Shown: one piece after another, positions 48,661 to 61,400 of the stretch
Position numbering within the stretch: position 1 is the first letter of the stretch
Layout: the number at the start of each line of letters is the position of its first letter
Assembly (NCBI GenBank): GCA_949316495.1
Contig: OX439000.1
Span: forward strand, 69,694,570 to 69,758,569
Direction: 5' to 3'
Origin: Amphiduros pacificus
Taxonomy: Eukaryota; Annelida; Polychaeta; Phyllodocida; Hesionidae
Length of the DNA stretch: 64,000 bases
Notes under the pieces: generated by a model
The model's database searches: none
Seen by the model: only the letters and a program-made list of their open reading frames with translations
What the model was told of the DNA's origin: nothing
Position numbers and translations under genes: made by a program

Positions 48661-50887
48661 TGTAGGTCCTTTATTATTTATTAAATGGCAAAATTTTTGT
48701 ACTCATAAATTATTGACGTCATTCTGTATGAAGTGATTCTAATTGGTCTCTACAATGAGGGAAGGCGTGGCTTTAAATGACGTCTTGATACAGTGAGGGT
48801 TGTTGAAATGTCGAATGATTTACGCAACTGACTCATTGATGAGCAGTCACTTTGAATGCTGATACTGACATAAACACCAGGCCAGTAATCAAAGGGAGAG
48901 GGCCTGGCATTGCTGGGTTGATATGCTGATTTAGCTCATACTTGGTGCTTCAAGAGAGTGTTTTGTACCCATGAAATACTTTTTGAACACCACCCCTTTC
49001 ACATATCACCCCTCTGTTGAACTATTCTATTTCTATTTTTTAGTTTCGTATTCTATTGGTTTTGATGGAAGGATCTCAATAGCTTAATGGACAAGTGAGC
49101 CCCTTTAATCAGAACCAACGAGGGAGATCTGTGTCAAGCCTAAACACTGCACGAACCCACATTCTTTGTCTTTTACTTATCATCTACAGGTAGTTCTTGT
49201 CCAAAGCAGAACTGTTGATATTGTAGCAAGTGCGGATCTATGTTGCTATGGGGCCACACAATGTAGAGTGGCGCTATGCCCACCTCTCAATGTCTTCATT
49301 ACATGATGTAATATATTTTGTAATGATGTGATTGAGCGTGACATCATTAAAAAGGGGTGTAGTATTGGTGATATTGTTTTCCACACTGATTTTGCCTAAA
49401 TAGATTGGACAGCTAACCCTTTATCTCATGCGTATCTGCAGTAGATAAGTATGAGATAAAGACAAGAACACAGGTTTATGCAGTAGTTTGGCCTTCATAG
49501 ATCCTTCCACCAGAACCTACTTGACAGATCTGTCAGTCTCAACACTGCACTCACATGTTCACACCATATTATTGACAATTTCTTTGATTAATCTTTGTAT
49601 AGGCAATAAATGATTAAATTTGGATTGGCCCTGAACCTTTTATCGCTAAAATTTGAATGACAGATGTCTTATATTCTGGTGGGTTCATTGTCGTTTTCAA
49701 GGCAAATACGAATTTTATGCAAATATCACACAAGGAGATATTGATTTAAACATAACACAAGATACAATTTCGTGGCAGATTTTTATTAGCAAAATAATAT
49801 TTTCCATAAAACAAAATCCATAAACTTAGTCCCAAAGTTAGGTAACTTTTTTTTTTTAGATATATTTCCCCTATAAACAATGAACAAATGTAACCATTTC
49901 CTCCTGGGATCCCCTAACCTAAAATGATATTAGTATGTTGACCCCCTTCTTGGAATTTGAGTATATTGACCTCATCACAAAGTGTTCTTCACTACAGAAG
50001 CGTATTCCACGAAATCATAAAAACCTCTATGTCATATTACCCAACCAGCACTTCGGGATGAGATATTGCATTTGTTTGCAAATATATAGGCCAGAGAAAA
50101 TCACACAATCTTCCAGCCAGCATCATAGTGCATACTTACACTAATCCTTACAGCCTTCTATGTATGAAAATCTAAATCTAATTATAATTTATCCACAAAG
50201 TTATTTTTATAAACACATATCATGTTCAGATCTTTCATATACGTTGTTTAACGAAATATGCCATCCCGATTATTTGCTGTGTCAAGCCATGCAAGGTTGA
50301 GTTTGGTTTATGTAATTATCACATGCTATTATCACGATAATGGCAGCACTAAAACCTTATATATGCATGCACTCAGTGTTAAAGTCAATATTTGAAGAGT
50401 AAGGCTTCACAAAATATAAAATATATTTCGGTTATTCAGCAATAACATCTAAATGACCTTTGTGCACATGACTGTGAAATTACCAATTTGCACTGAGCTC
50501 TAGATATAATTCAATTGTAATAGAACCTTAACATAAGACAATATTTATTTCCATATTACTTGATTTGGCAATTATAGATCAATATTTATTTTGGATGTTA
50601 TTGATAATTCATATTGAGATAAAAATGTACTTGTGATTTTTTCAATATGATAAAGGGAACTTTATAGAAATAGGTGATAGGATTAGTACGGTTATTTGAC
50701 GTGTATTTTGTTTCAAACATATAATAAACCTTAACAAAATTATCTTCTTCTTATTAGTCATTTGATTAAGGGAATATATTCAATATATTTAATTTGTTTA
50801 TGAATAGAGAATAGAGAATGTATTTTCTAAAGTGATTTTGACAACACCAACATTCAAATAAATGTGAATAATTTTGTTGAAAGAGAA

Positions 50888-51080
50888 CAAAGATATCTGA
50901 TATAAATAGAACGAGGGAAAAATACAAATGTTATCTGATACAAATAGTGTGAGAGTAGAAACACTCAAGATATCTGAAATAAATAGAATGAGGGTAGAAA
51001 CACTTAAGATATCTGATATAAATAGAATGAGGATAGAAACACTTAAGATATCTGATATAAATAGAAGAACGAGGGTACAA
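50888..51080. repeat. 39-bp minisatellite
   Basis: Units of AGATATCTGATATAAATAGA followed by ATGAGGGTAGAAACACTTA repeat four to five times. The 3n period keeps a frame open on both strands, which is not coding evidence. Confidence 0.8.
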
Positions 51081-52062
51081 ATACTAGTTATTAAGGTTAG
51101 GACAAGCATCTGTCATCCGATTATAACAAGCAAACTTCGCCGTTCATCACTGTTTAATAGAGGTCTATAATAATGAGATAATTCATCCGTCATTTTGAAA
51201 AGAATACAATACTACCAATCAATGAAAGTTTAATGATATGGGTACTAGAAATTGGAATGTACCTAGTGATTTAATAGGATTGACCTTCAGTGAAAATAAT
51301 ACCAACCACAATTGGGCGGCTTAACGCCATTCCCATTCAATTAGAAGTAGTTAATAAAATATTTTGAAATCATATATCACAAATCTGCAATATTTTTACT
51401 GTTATAATAAGCGTCTTATGGTTATTTTCCTCTGCTCAGAGAGTTTGTTATATAAAGCGTAAATGTTAGTTTCATCTTGCACCTTTGAATACTACAAGGG
51501 GTACCACCATTGTTCTATTCACAAGATTTGGCACAAAAATGAAGAAGCTTCAATATAATAAATATGAAACATTTATAGCTCCTCAATTTCTCAATTTAGC
51601 CTTTTAATTTGATACTTTAAATGTCATTAATCTATGTGACAATATGTCAAATAAATATATTCTAATTATCTGAATAGAATTGAGGAAGTAACCAATCAAT
51701 TCATCTATCCTCAATAATGAAAAATCAGGACTTTTATCTTGACACATTAACATTTCTAATTACATTTCTTTCTAAAATTGGTTTACTACAACATTTTCCT
51801 GCAAAAATACTGACAGTGGTTGTTCAAAAGCATAAGAATTATACCCAATACACATACCACCAAAATTACTATTCACCTCCCAGCTTATAATTAATATTGC
51901 ACCTTTGTATTCTTGGAATGTCTGTTTTTCATAACCCAAAGCATCTGTTTCAAAGTAGTTTTGTTATTTTATGTTCACAAGTCTTTAGATGAACATAATG
52001 AAAGCCTCTGGGCATATAATTTCTAATTCTGGGTATATGATATCTAATAGCTGAGACACAGT

Positions 52063-52430
52063 TCAGGTCTGATTTGTTCTGGGTTTGTAGAACGTTGTTT
52101 CTTCATATTTTGGATGCCAGCGAGTGGGCTTTCTGAAAGCATCCATGTCTGAAGTGGTGGTATCATACAAGTCTGATTCTTGAAATTCTGGTTTTTTCCT
52201 TCTGGCTTTACACAAACAGACAATTACTATCCCACAGACAATAACCGAGATTCCCACAGTTGTGAGGATTACAATTAAGAGTGTACTACTGTAGGTGTTG
52301 TCCTTCGTGTATTGCTCAATCTCACAATTGTCGCCATAGGTTTCTACGGGGCAGAAACAGCCATACTCGTAAAGGGATGAATCATAACAGGTACCCCCGT
52401 TAACACATGGCGAACTGGAGCAGGGACCAT
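52063..52430 (-). CDS. Gene B last exon: EGF, transmembrane helix, cytoplasmic tail
   Basis: EGF cysteines CSSSPC, VNGGTC, YGCFC, GDNC match gene A (YGCFCPVET is shared). The TM helix TLLIVILTTVGISVIVCGIV is followed by basic CKARRKK and a longer tail of about 45 residues with PEFQESDLYD, several Thr and Tyr (KYEETTFY), ending NQT before a TGA stop at 52063-52065. The shared juxtamembrane P-[DE]-F-Q-E-x-[DE]-L-Y is the only part of the tail conserved with gene A. Confidence 0.9.
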
Positions 52431-55400
52431 CTGTAAGATATAATAATCAAATGTAAGACTCAAAGTGAATAGAAGATTGAATAGCTTCTGATTTTGCTGG
52501 GGAGAATTATGATGTGCATGATTAACTTTGAAAACTATTTTGGCATATAGAATCAATAGAGAATATCTTCACATTGTGAGCATAAAATTCTAAAGATCTT
52601 GTTATCATAAACACAAAAGACTCCTGCACATATAGTTTTACTATTAACTATTTGATACAATTCAAAAATAAATTCACGAATACCTGATGTGACTGTGGCT
52701 TGAAAGGAATGCGGTATCACGTGGAACAGCTGGCCACTTGGACCTTGCAGAGTAAGCTGACTGGTCACTACCAAATGTCCCAGAGTAACTACGGCTTCAG
52801 ATACATTGGTTGCCTTATCCACTCCTGGCATTATCTCAAACTCAACTATGATAGAACCTGTTTCGTAAATATACGATTTTGATTAGTTTTTTTTTATTAT
52901 GTTTGCCACCTGCCACAAATTTGTGATCTGAGGAATTCAAATAGGTCTGGTTCCAAACGGTCATTTGATAATGCTTGTTTTGAGATAATAAACGGTTATT
53001 TAAAAACAAATGTGTAATACATACCTGATTTCAGGTTGATGTTGAGTATTCTATCCAGAGATACAGAGGATAACGTTGCAAGTTGGGGCCGGAAGAAATC
53101 TGCAAACTGTTTCTTATTATTCCCTATCATGGTCTCAAAATCTCCATATAGTTTAAAGAATACATGAGTAATTCTTTGGTTGCCGATGTCCCGTCCATCC
53201 TGAACTGGATCTACTGCTTGCGTCATTCCTGAAACCATAAAATATTATTAGGCCATATAATTCAGGGGTGAATGATTTGGATATGCCAGTAATTGATAAT
53301 TTCAGAATGAAGAATTCATTTCTATATTTGTGTAGGAACTCACCTGTAGGCATAATACTGACTGACCAAATTGTGGCAAAGCCTGAAGTGTCCAGGTAGA
53401 CAATGGCTGATTTCTGAAGCTGGGCCGCACTCTGTATTCCTAATACAGAATTAACGGGACCAGGAAGTATAGTGAATCCAAATATAACGTCTCCTGAAAC
53501 AGCAAACATAAAACATAAAAAAACATAATATAGGAGAAAATAATCATCTGCTTTGGGTTTAAAACATAACATAAACTAGGAGGAAATTGGAATGAGAACA
53601 TATAATAGCAAATCAATATGAACATTAATGCTAATCAAGAATTCTCTTCCATTATAAAGATACTGGAAAAATCAGATATTACAAAAAAAATGTAAAATTA
53701 AAATAAATGTTTCAAACTTAAAATTTACAGTACACATACCAGTTCCCAATGTAACATTATGTATCCTTGACGCATCGATGCCTGTTGTTCCTTTGACAAT
53801 ATCAACAATGGTGGGTTTGTCCAAATATCCAATGTTATATGGAAGTGTTCCAATATTGATAAAGACACGGAGAGAAGCGTCAGGGTTAAAAGATTTGTCA
53901 AGGTCAAACATGGCATAACACTCTTCCAAGGTTGGTAAATCTTGAGGTTCGTCTTCCTCGGGAGACGGTGGAGCAATACCTGGATTTTGATTGGCCGCCC
54001 CGTTGTTATCTGGTAACTCTGTATCATAAAAAATAAAGCGTTTATAATGAATAGTTCTAATGAATACCTATTGTTTAGAAGAAGATTCTAAAAAAAGAAT
54101 GGTTTGGATATTGTTTCGTTTGGAACATGTCCAAGGCAACCCATACACGTATTGGACAGACATTTTGTTAGTCTAGCATAATAATAATTCATTTCAAAAT
54201 CGGTAATACTTTCAGTTTGAAATACATTGAGAACAGCAACCGAATGCGGAGATCCCTGTACAATTTGTTATTTGTTTTCTTTATTATTACTATTTAATAT
54301 TATGTGCTGTGGATGTACAACTTGTCCCATCCAACCTTCTTAACATCTTTTCGGATGTTATCTTTGAAATAAGCCCAATATCATGGCGGTTTGTACAGAG
54401 AATATTACATATGAAATCTCTTTTGTCACACTTTCATGTCGCCAATAATCATTAATTTTAAAAAAAATGAAATATAATGCAAGATGCACTTACTGCTTAT
54501 GTCTACGTCGCCTGTCGGCGTGAGAACGAACTTAACAAAATCTTTGCTGCTACTGACATAGTCATAGGATTTGTCCAAATGACAAATAACTTTTTCTGGA
54601 TCTGATACAGCTATAGAGATTGTAATGTTTCCACTCTCATCCACAAAGTATCTCTGCGAAAATAAATTGAGGTTAATCACGTTTAATAAAAGCATCCACT
54701 GGATTTTGTTTTAAAAAGAAGTGCCAATCGAGTGACAGATAACAATATATATATAATATGATTGAAATTGTGTAAGGTGCTGATGTAATAGCATTTTCCC
54801 AACTTACCCCACAATAGTATTTATGGTTTGAGAAATAGGTCACATCAGCCATTGTTCCCAAAAGAAATATTATAACATTTCCATCATCAGGGTCGGCGCC
54901 AAAATCACTGGCAGATAAATGGGTCAGTACTGTTAGTGTTTCCTTTATTGGTGTCGCTGTTGGAAATAAAAAGACATAAAGCTGTCCAATTATCAAAGGA
55001 GAATGATAAATCAGCATTTCAAACAATTTAGGACATGAAAATAAGATTTTGAGATAATACATTTACTGTCTTATCAATTGCTGGTGGCAGCCATCTTGTC
55101 ACAAGAATGACAGTAGTAGCCAATCAAGAACAATTATTACCTTTTTTGAAATTGCAGCAAAAATGTGGTTGTATAAATTTAAGAATATTTGACATGTATA
55201 TTTATGCCACAGTGCATATTCTTATTTCCATGTCCTATTACAACTGATAATCTGAAAGGTGTTGATGCATTCACACATATGACAAAGGCGGCCGTTTATC
55301 AGGTAAAAATATAATCGATATGGGAGAATATACATTAATTTTTAGATGTGTTTCTAATATTATGTAATATTTACTATGGAAAGTAAGCATGCCAGATTCG

Positions 55401-58400
55401 AAATTGTAGGCCTGACCACAATTCCCCGATGGAAGGAGAAATAGAAAAAAATGAAACTTTTTGGGTAAAACCTTGAGAAATTTAGCGGGTTCTTAGATAA
55501 ACAACTGCCTGACTGAAAAGGGCTAGTAACAAGAATGACTGGAGTATTAAATCGGGGTGTATTAATCAATAATTGTAATGAATGATCAAGTACAAAAGGG
55601 AATTTTTGTACCATATATTTTACTAAGAAGGTTTGACTTTTGGAAGTTGAAACCAAATGTCAAATTATTGTTCCTATATATGAACCCAACCCTAACTATT
55701 TCTATTTGATATTCTAAAAGTGTGTATTTGTATATACTTGAAGATATTTTGACGGAAAAATCAAATATCAAAATATACTTCGCCAACAAGGCCAAATCAT
55801 TCAAATGTGCACCAGATTTTGCCAAAAATCAAAATTTCTCTTAATACGCGAAAGGGGGCACCACATATGATTAGGATTTTACATAACATTTTAAAATTTA
55901 CAAAGTCAATAATTGTAATGAATGATCAAGTACAAAAGGGAATTTTTGTACCATTTATTTTACTAAGAAGGTTTGACTTTGGGAAGTTAAAACCAAATGT
56001 CAAATTATTGTTCCTATATATGAACCCAACCCTAACTAAACAAAATACCAACCATATCCACTGCTGCCTGACAGACAGGCATCAACCGCCATACTGAAGC
56101 CACTCATACTGGTAGACGGACTTCTGCCTGAACATGTCGGAGTAGAAACCTGACTGCTGTCATAGTAGGCCAATGTATAAGTTCCATTTAGGAAGGGCGG
56201 ATCGCTTGTTGGACCAAAAAGATACTTTCCAGCTCCCACCTGAAACTCATCTGAAACAAAAAAATATATCCGTATTTGCAGTTATAGGGGTTTATCTGCT
56301 ATTTACTAAGGTGTCTTGTTATTCTAAACATTCTAAACCATTAGGTGCCAATACAGCGAGGGTAATTTAAATTATCATTATCCAACCCGATCTATGATTA
56401 AGGTAACTAAAATGAATGATGAGGGTAGAAGTTAATATTGTTACGGGATGAGGGTAATTCATACATATCTTTAAGCATTCATAAAATGAGGGTTTCAAGC
56501 ACTTTTTCCTTGCATATTATAAATGTTTGTACCCTAAACTTTGCGATCAAAAGTTATTACCCATCATGTTTCCACTACATATATTTCTGTGCCATTTAAA
56601 AGTGGATGAGTCTTCTGCTAAAATCCAAATCATCCATTTTGTCAACACACTTTGTTTAGTTGACCAGTTATTTTCTGCAAACACCTGCTTTGTTAGGTCT
56701 TGCAAAACGTATGGCACCTTTAGAATGGGACAATGGAGTGATTTGGCTTGAAGAGCCCTATTTGTTCATTAATGTTTGTCCAATGGTACAGGCCTAACAC
56801 CCTGACAGACCACAATAGAGGTCACACGATTGTATACATCTAGCCACCTGGTGGTCAAAAAAGTACAGGCAGTACTTGGCACTTTCAGCATAACACAATA
56901 GCCATGGTCAGTGTATTTTGGTTGATTTTAGTGAGATAGCTTGTATCACAGTTTCATGGCCACATATCATTTAAGCATCCCCTCTGTGTCAGTGATCTCT
57001 GTGGTTCATGAATGCTTTAAGAGCTACTCATATCTTTGCAACCTACCAATAGTGCTGTTAATGCTACAAAGCCATTCTCATATGTATGGATAGAGAACGT
57101 CATATCATTTTTATTTCATTGGATGGAATGGGCCATATGGGTCATATTTGCCCTCATATTGATGGCATGGGTCAAATTCTAGAATTAGTGCAGCGCAAAT
57201 CATGAAACTTTGCACACATTTGCAAGCTATAAATGCTTTAAAATGTAGTATGTCACAGGAAAAGGGATATTCAGGCTATGTTCTCTTCTATTTGATTTCT
57301 ATTTGATATTCTAAAAGTGTGTATTTGTATATACTTGAAAATATTTTGATGGAAAAATCAAATATCAAAATATACTTCGCCAAAAAGGCCAAATCATTCA
57401 AATGTGCACCAGATTTTGCCAAAAGTCTAAATTTCTCTTAATACGCGAAAGGGGGCACCACATATGATTAGGATTTTACATAACATTTTAAAATTTACAA
57501 AGTTCTGGAAAATCCCAATTATGTCCAATATTCAGAAAAAATGAATGTTAATGTTCAGATATCATGTTCCAAACCTATCTGGCAATATCATAAACCCTAA
57601 AAAACACAGGGTCACCATGTTTCGTTTTGTTGGTTTTTTTGAGTTACTTTTCAAAATGCCTTGGTATGAAATTATAAGTTTGAAAATCCTTATCTTTTGT
57701 ATTAATTCATCACATTTAATCTTTACCCTTTTCAATTTCAATCTTGACTAATAACGTCCCTTCAAGTCAAGGTGAAGTCTTGATTATTTCCATAAGTTAT
57801 AACATAATTGTCAAAAGAATCATACGCAAAATATTATAAAGATCAGTATTGTTCCTTGATATATCCTGACAGGTTTCGATTTCAGGGCCTTCACCAACAT
57901 TATGGTTTGAGAAGGTAATTTAAATTACCCTCATCGTATTGCTACGTATGTACCACAAGCATTGTGTATAATATAAAACAGATAAATTATTGGGAGTTAC
58001 ACGCCAAAATACATATTTAAAATGCAATCTCTTGTAAACATATATAAATATTGACACTTCTTATCTATGTTACTTCCAGTCTAAACTTGATGATGTATAT
58101 CTAGATCGGTTATCACGTGAAAAAAGATATTAACTCACATGCAAAATTAACGTTCCACTTTTTAGATTCATCTGTATTGGCTTCGAGTTGAGCGACACAA
58201 TCCCAGAATTGAAAAGGAGTATTTGCTGAAAAGATATTGGGATCAATTATGGTGAATCTCTCAAAACAAGATGGTAATTATGGAAATCAACATCACAAAT
58301 AAATGCCAATATGGTTTCACATGTCAAGTTCAAAGAATTGAACACAATAATATGATGTTACAAATCCAAATGTACATGCAAAATAAACTGCTCGTAGTCA

Positions 58401-61400
58401 GAGGGATAACGTGATAACTAATGCATTAAGGAGAGGTTACCATACAAATCTGTGGCCTTTAGTTAAAGTTCAAATATATACTAAATATCATGAAAAATAC
58501 TGAAATAAATGGCTAAAACAAAGAACTCCATTAAAATTATTTACCGTCATCCTTCTTCACAGAAAATAGGAAGTAAGAATCATGGAGAAATTCCTTTTTG
58601 CAGTGATAGTTAATGATCTGGCCTGTTTTCACAGTAATATTTGAGACGAAGGTATAATACATATAGTCTTCATAGTGCAGGAAAGCGGTACATCCCTCTT
58701 GGTTCCCTGAAATATTTCCAATATTGAAATACATCTACCTATTGCTTTTGCTTTTACTTAAACAATCGTAAAATTCGATGCAAAAAATGAAGAGAACCCA
58801 CTACCCCAAAGGTAGATAACAAAAGAATATCTAGGAAATAGTTCTTTTCCAAATATTTTATTTCAATTTGACTTAAATATAATCTGGTGTTATTAGGAGT
58901 CATTTATTAATGCAGTGGCACCATCTAAATGATAATATATCTTTTGGACTGTGGTGATATCAAGCTCTATGAACTTTATCCCATGATGTGCGTGTCTTGA
59001 GAGAAAATGTCAAACATTGAGAGGAACGTATGTGTCATGGAAACAGTGTGAGCGATGACAAAAATAATCATAGGTTCGTAAATGTATTGTGTTAGCGCCA
59101 AAATCAATTGTGACAGTGGTCGACAAGCTGTGAAAGCATTTAAACATAGTGGATGTGTACTGGTCGATAAATATGTTAAATCCTCTGAATTGTCCAATAT
59201 GTGGGGCCCTGTTATCATAATGTAAGCAGGATGTTAAGATGCTCCATGCACTTCCAACTAATTTGAGTTTCATAAAGTCAATACATAATATGATAATGTT
59301 TGATTGAGCGAAAATTAAAGCGTCCACATGTGAACCAAATCACTTTGAGTATGATGAATTAGGTTTCAGACATTCAAATTTGTAAAAATCACAAAAGAGG
59401 AAAGACAAATTTAAAGCGAATCGAGAAATATTAAGAAGTGTGAGACCTCTACTCTCCATTACAATATAATAATATTCAATTACTCCCTCTGCAGTCATTG
59501 CCCTGTTTTTGATCTCATTCAACGTTTGGAATTCCCCGAGTCATAAGTACTTGCCTTGCTCACAAGAAGACCATCAAATCTGAATTGTCTAACATTACGT
59601 CATAAACTGTGTGATAGGTGTGTGGCATATATACTGACCAATCAGTACAACTGACAGTACAAATCAAATATATTTATATTCTTTCACCAATGAGTTGACA
59701 GTCAGATTTTTTCTAAATACTGATGAGCTGCGCTCGATTCTAGGCGCACATCTATAGCTTTGGTGGCAGGGACTGATATGATAGGGAAGTTCTGCTTTGG
59801 AGGGTCGAAACCTCAGGATGGTGATTTTATTCATTTTATAGACCAGGTCTTCTACATCCAAATAAATATTTTATAATGATAAAAAGCCAACGTGTTTTGT
59901 ACAGACAAATTTATTCAGTCTGAAAATGCATGTGTAGAATTAAGAACTGATTTACACTCTAAAAAAGACTTTTTGTCATATCAGTCCTTGTCACTAAAAA
60001 TGTAAGGGTGCGTACAAGATCGACCGCAGAGCTGCTCAAACAAATTTGGCTGAGAACTGATTGGTAACTGCATGAATGACTGGGCGAGACTCAAATGCAT
60101 CCATACCTGGACATGGCGGTCCAGATTTCAAACAACGTCAAAACAGGACAATGACCGGTAGCGAGAACTACCGATGATCTAATGTAATATGGGAAATGAT
60201 TAAGAGCGATAACAATTTTGCTCACCTATTGCTTGCACTCCACCAAGATCATTGACATTACCACTGTAAATAGCTAAGGACGACCCGATTTCATTTGTGG
60301 TGACATTGGTAAAATAGACGCTTTTCAGTTGAGATCCAACTGTCCTTTCATACCAAAGATTATTTGAAATATTCATAGGAAAGTCACACCTCCCCAGGAT
60401 CGCTGCAAAAATATATTACAGATTAATGTATTTCGATGCATATCAAAATTTGATAAAGATACATTTATTTGGTTATCAAGTCATTTTGCAGGTGGGAACG
60501 ACAATTTACATCGCTAATGACTGCATAATTTGGCTTATGAAGTAGAGGGAAGGACTACTTCGTATGTCAAACAGAATACATATTTTTTCCATCAGATACA
60601 GTTTAAACACGTTCCTTTACTTGATGTGTTGGGAGTCCGAATATTATTATCTACGCTTAAATCTGAGGGAGGCTTTATTCTTGTCACCCTATCGTGATTG
60701 TGGTCGGAATCCCCACCCCTGGATCGCCCAGCCCCTCTGAGTACTATATATTAACAGGTGTATCAGTAATTGGTACTTACGCTTGGGAGTGAGAGTGAAC
60801 TGCACATAGTTTTCTCCGGTGGTGCTTGCGTTGCTATTGGGCTCACAAGTTCCCAGAGTTTGGTTGTTGAAGAGCAAGGATATTTTTGTCACTAGATCCT
60901 TGATTTCATATTTCTTTAAAGAATATAAATATCGTTGTGAAAACATATTTATCATGTAGTTTGATTCAAGTGGGATGATATTGTTAGATTCTTGTTGTCT
61001 ACATATTGTATTAACAGTTACACTATGGCTCTGCTTTAATTGTTTTTGGCAATAAATGACCTCCTTGTGTCGATGTGCCGTATAGCATTAATTCATTCTT
61101 TCATTCATTTATTCAAGTGGGAACACCAAATAAACAAGATTTTATTAAACACACTGAACCTTATACGTATCTGTAATGTCAGGTGAGATGACAAAATTTG
61201 ATTTGAGAATTTTGAATCTTTTTTTTCTTTTTGAGGCTGAGGAATATGTAAAAAAAATAGTGGTAATTTCATTTAATACATATTTCTATTGAAAGTTTTT
61301 AAGGACAGTAATCTTCCATTCCAAATTACCTCTCTTGGTAAATTGAAAGAACGGATATGAAAGCGCTTAGAAGATACATGTCTGGTATTTAGCGCTATAT

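Larger units (their letters stand above)
43471..52062. other. Gene-free spacer between genes B and A (8.6 kb)
   Basis: No exon is recognised. It should hold the promoter and 5' UTR of gene A at its left end and the 3' UTR of gene B at its right end. Contents: a tRNA relic (46721-46787), SINE-like copies (47044-47357, 47672-47793), a dispersed repeat shared with 56.4 kb (48270-48660), A-rich runs at 46499-46580 and a 39-bp minisatellite (50888-51080). Open frames of 60-100 codons show no family motifs. Confidence 0.55.
56251..58138 (-). other. Gene B intron (1.9 kb)
   Basis: Holds dispersed repeat copy 2 and block Y copy 2. No exon seen. Confidence 0.65.
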
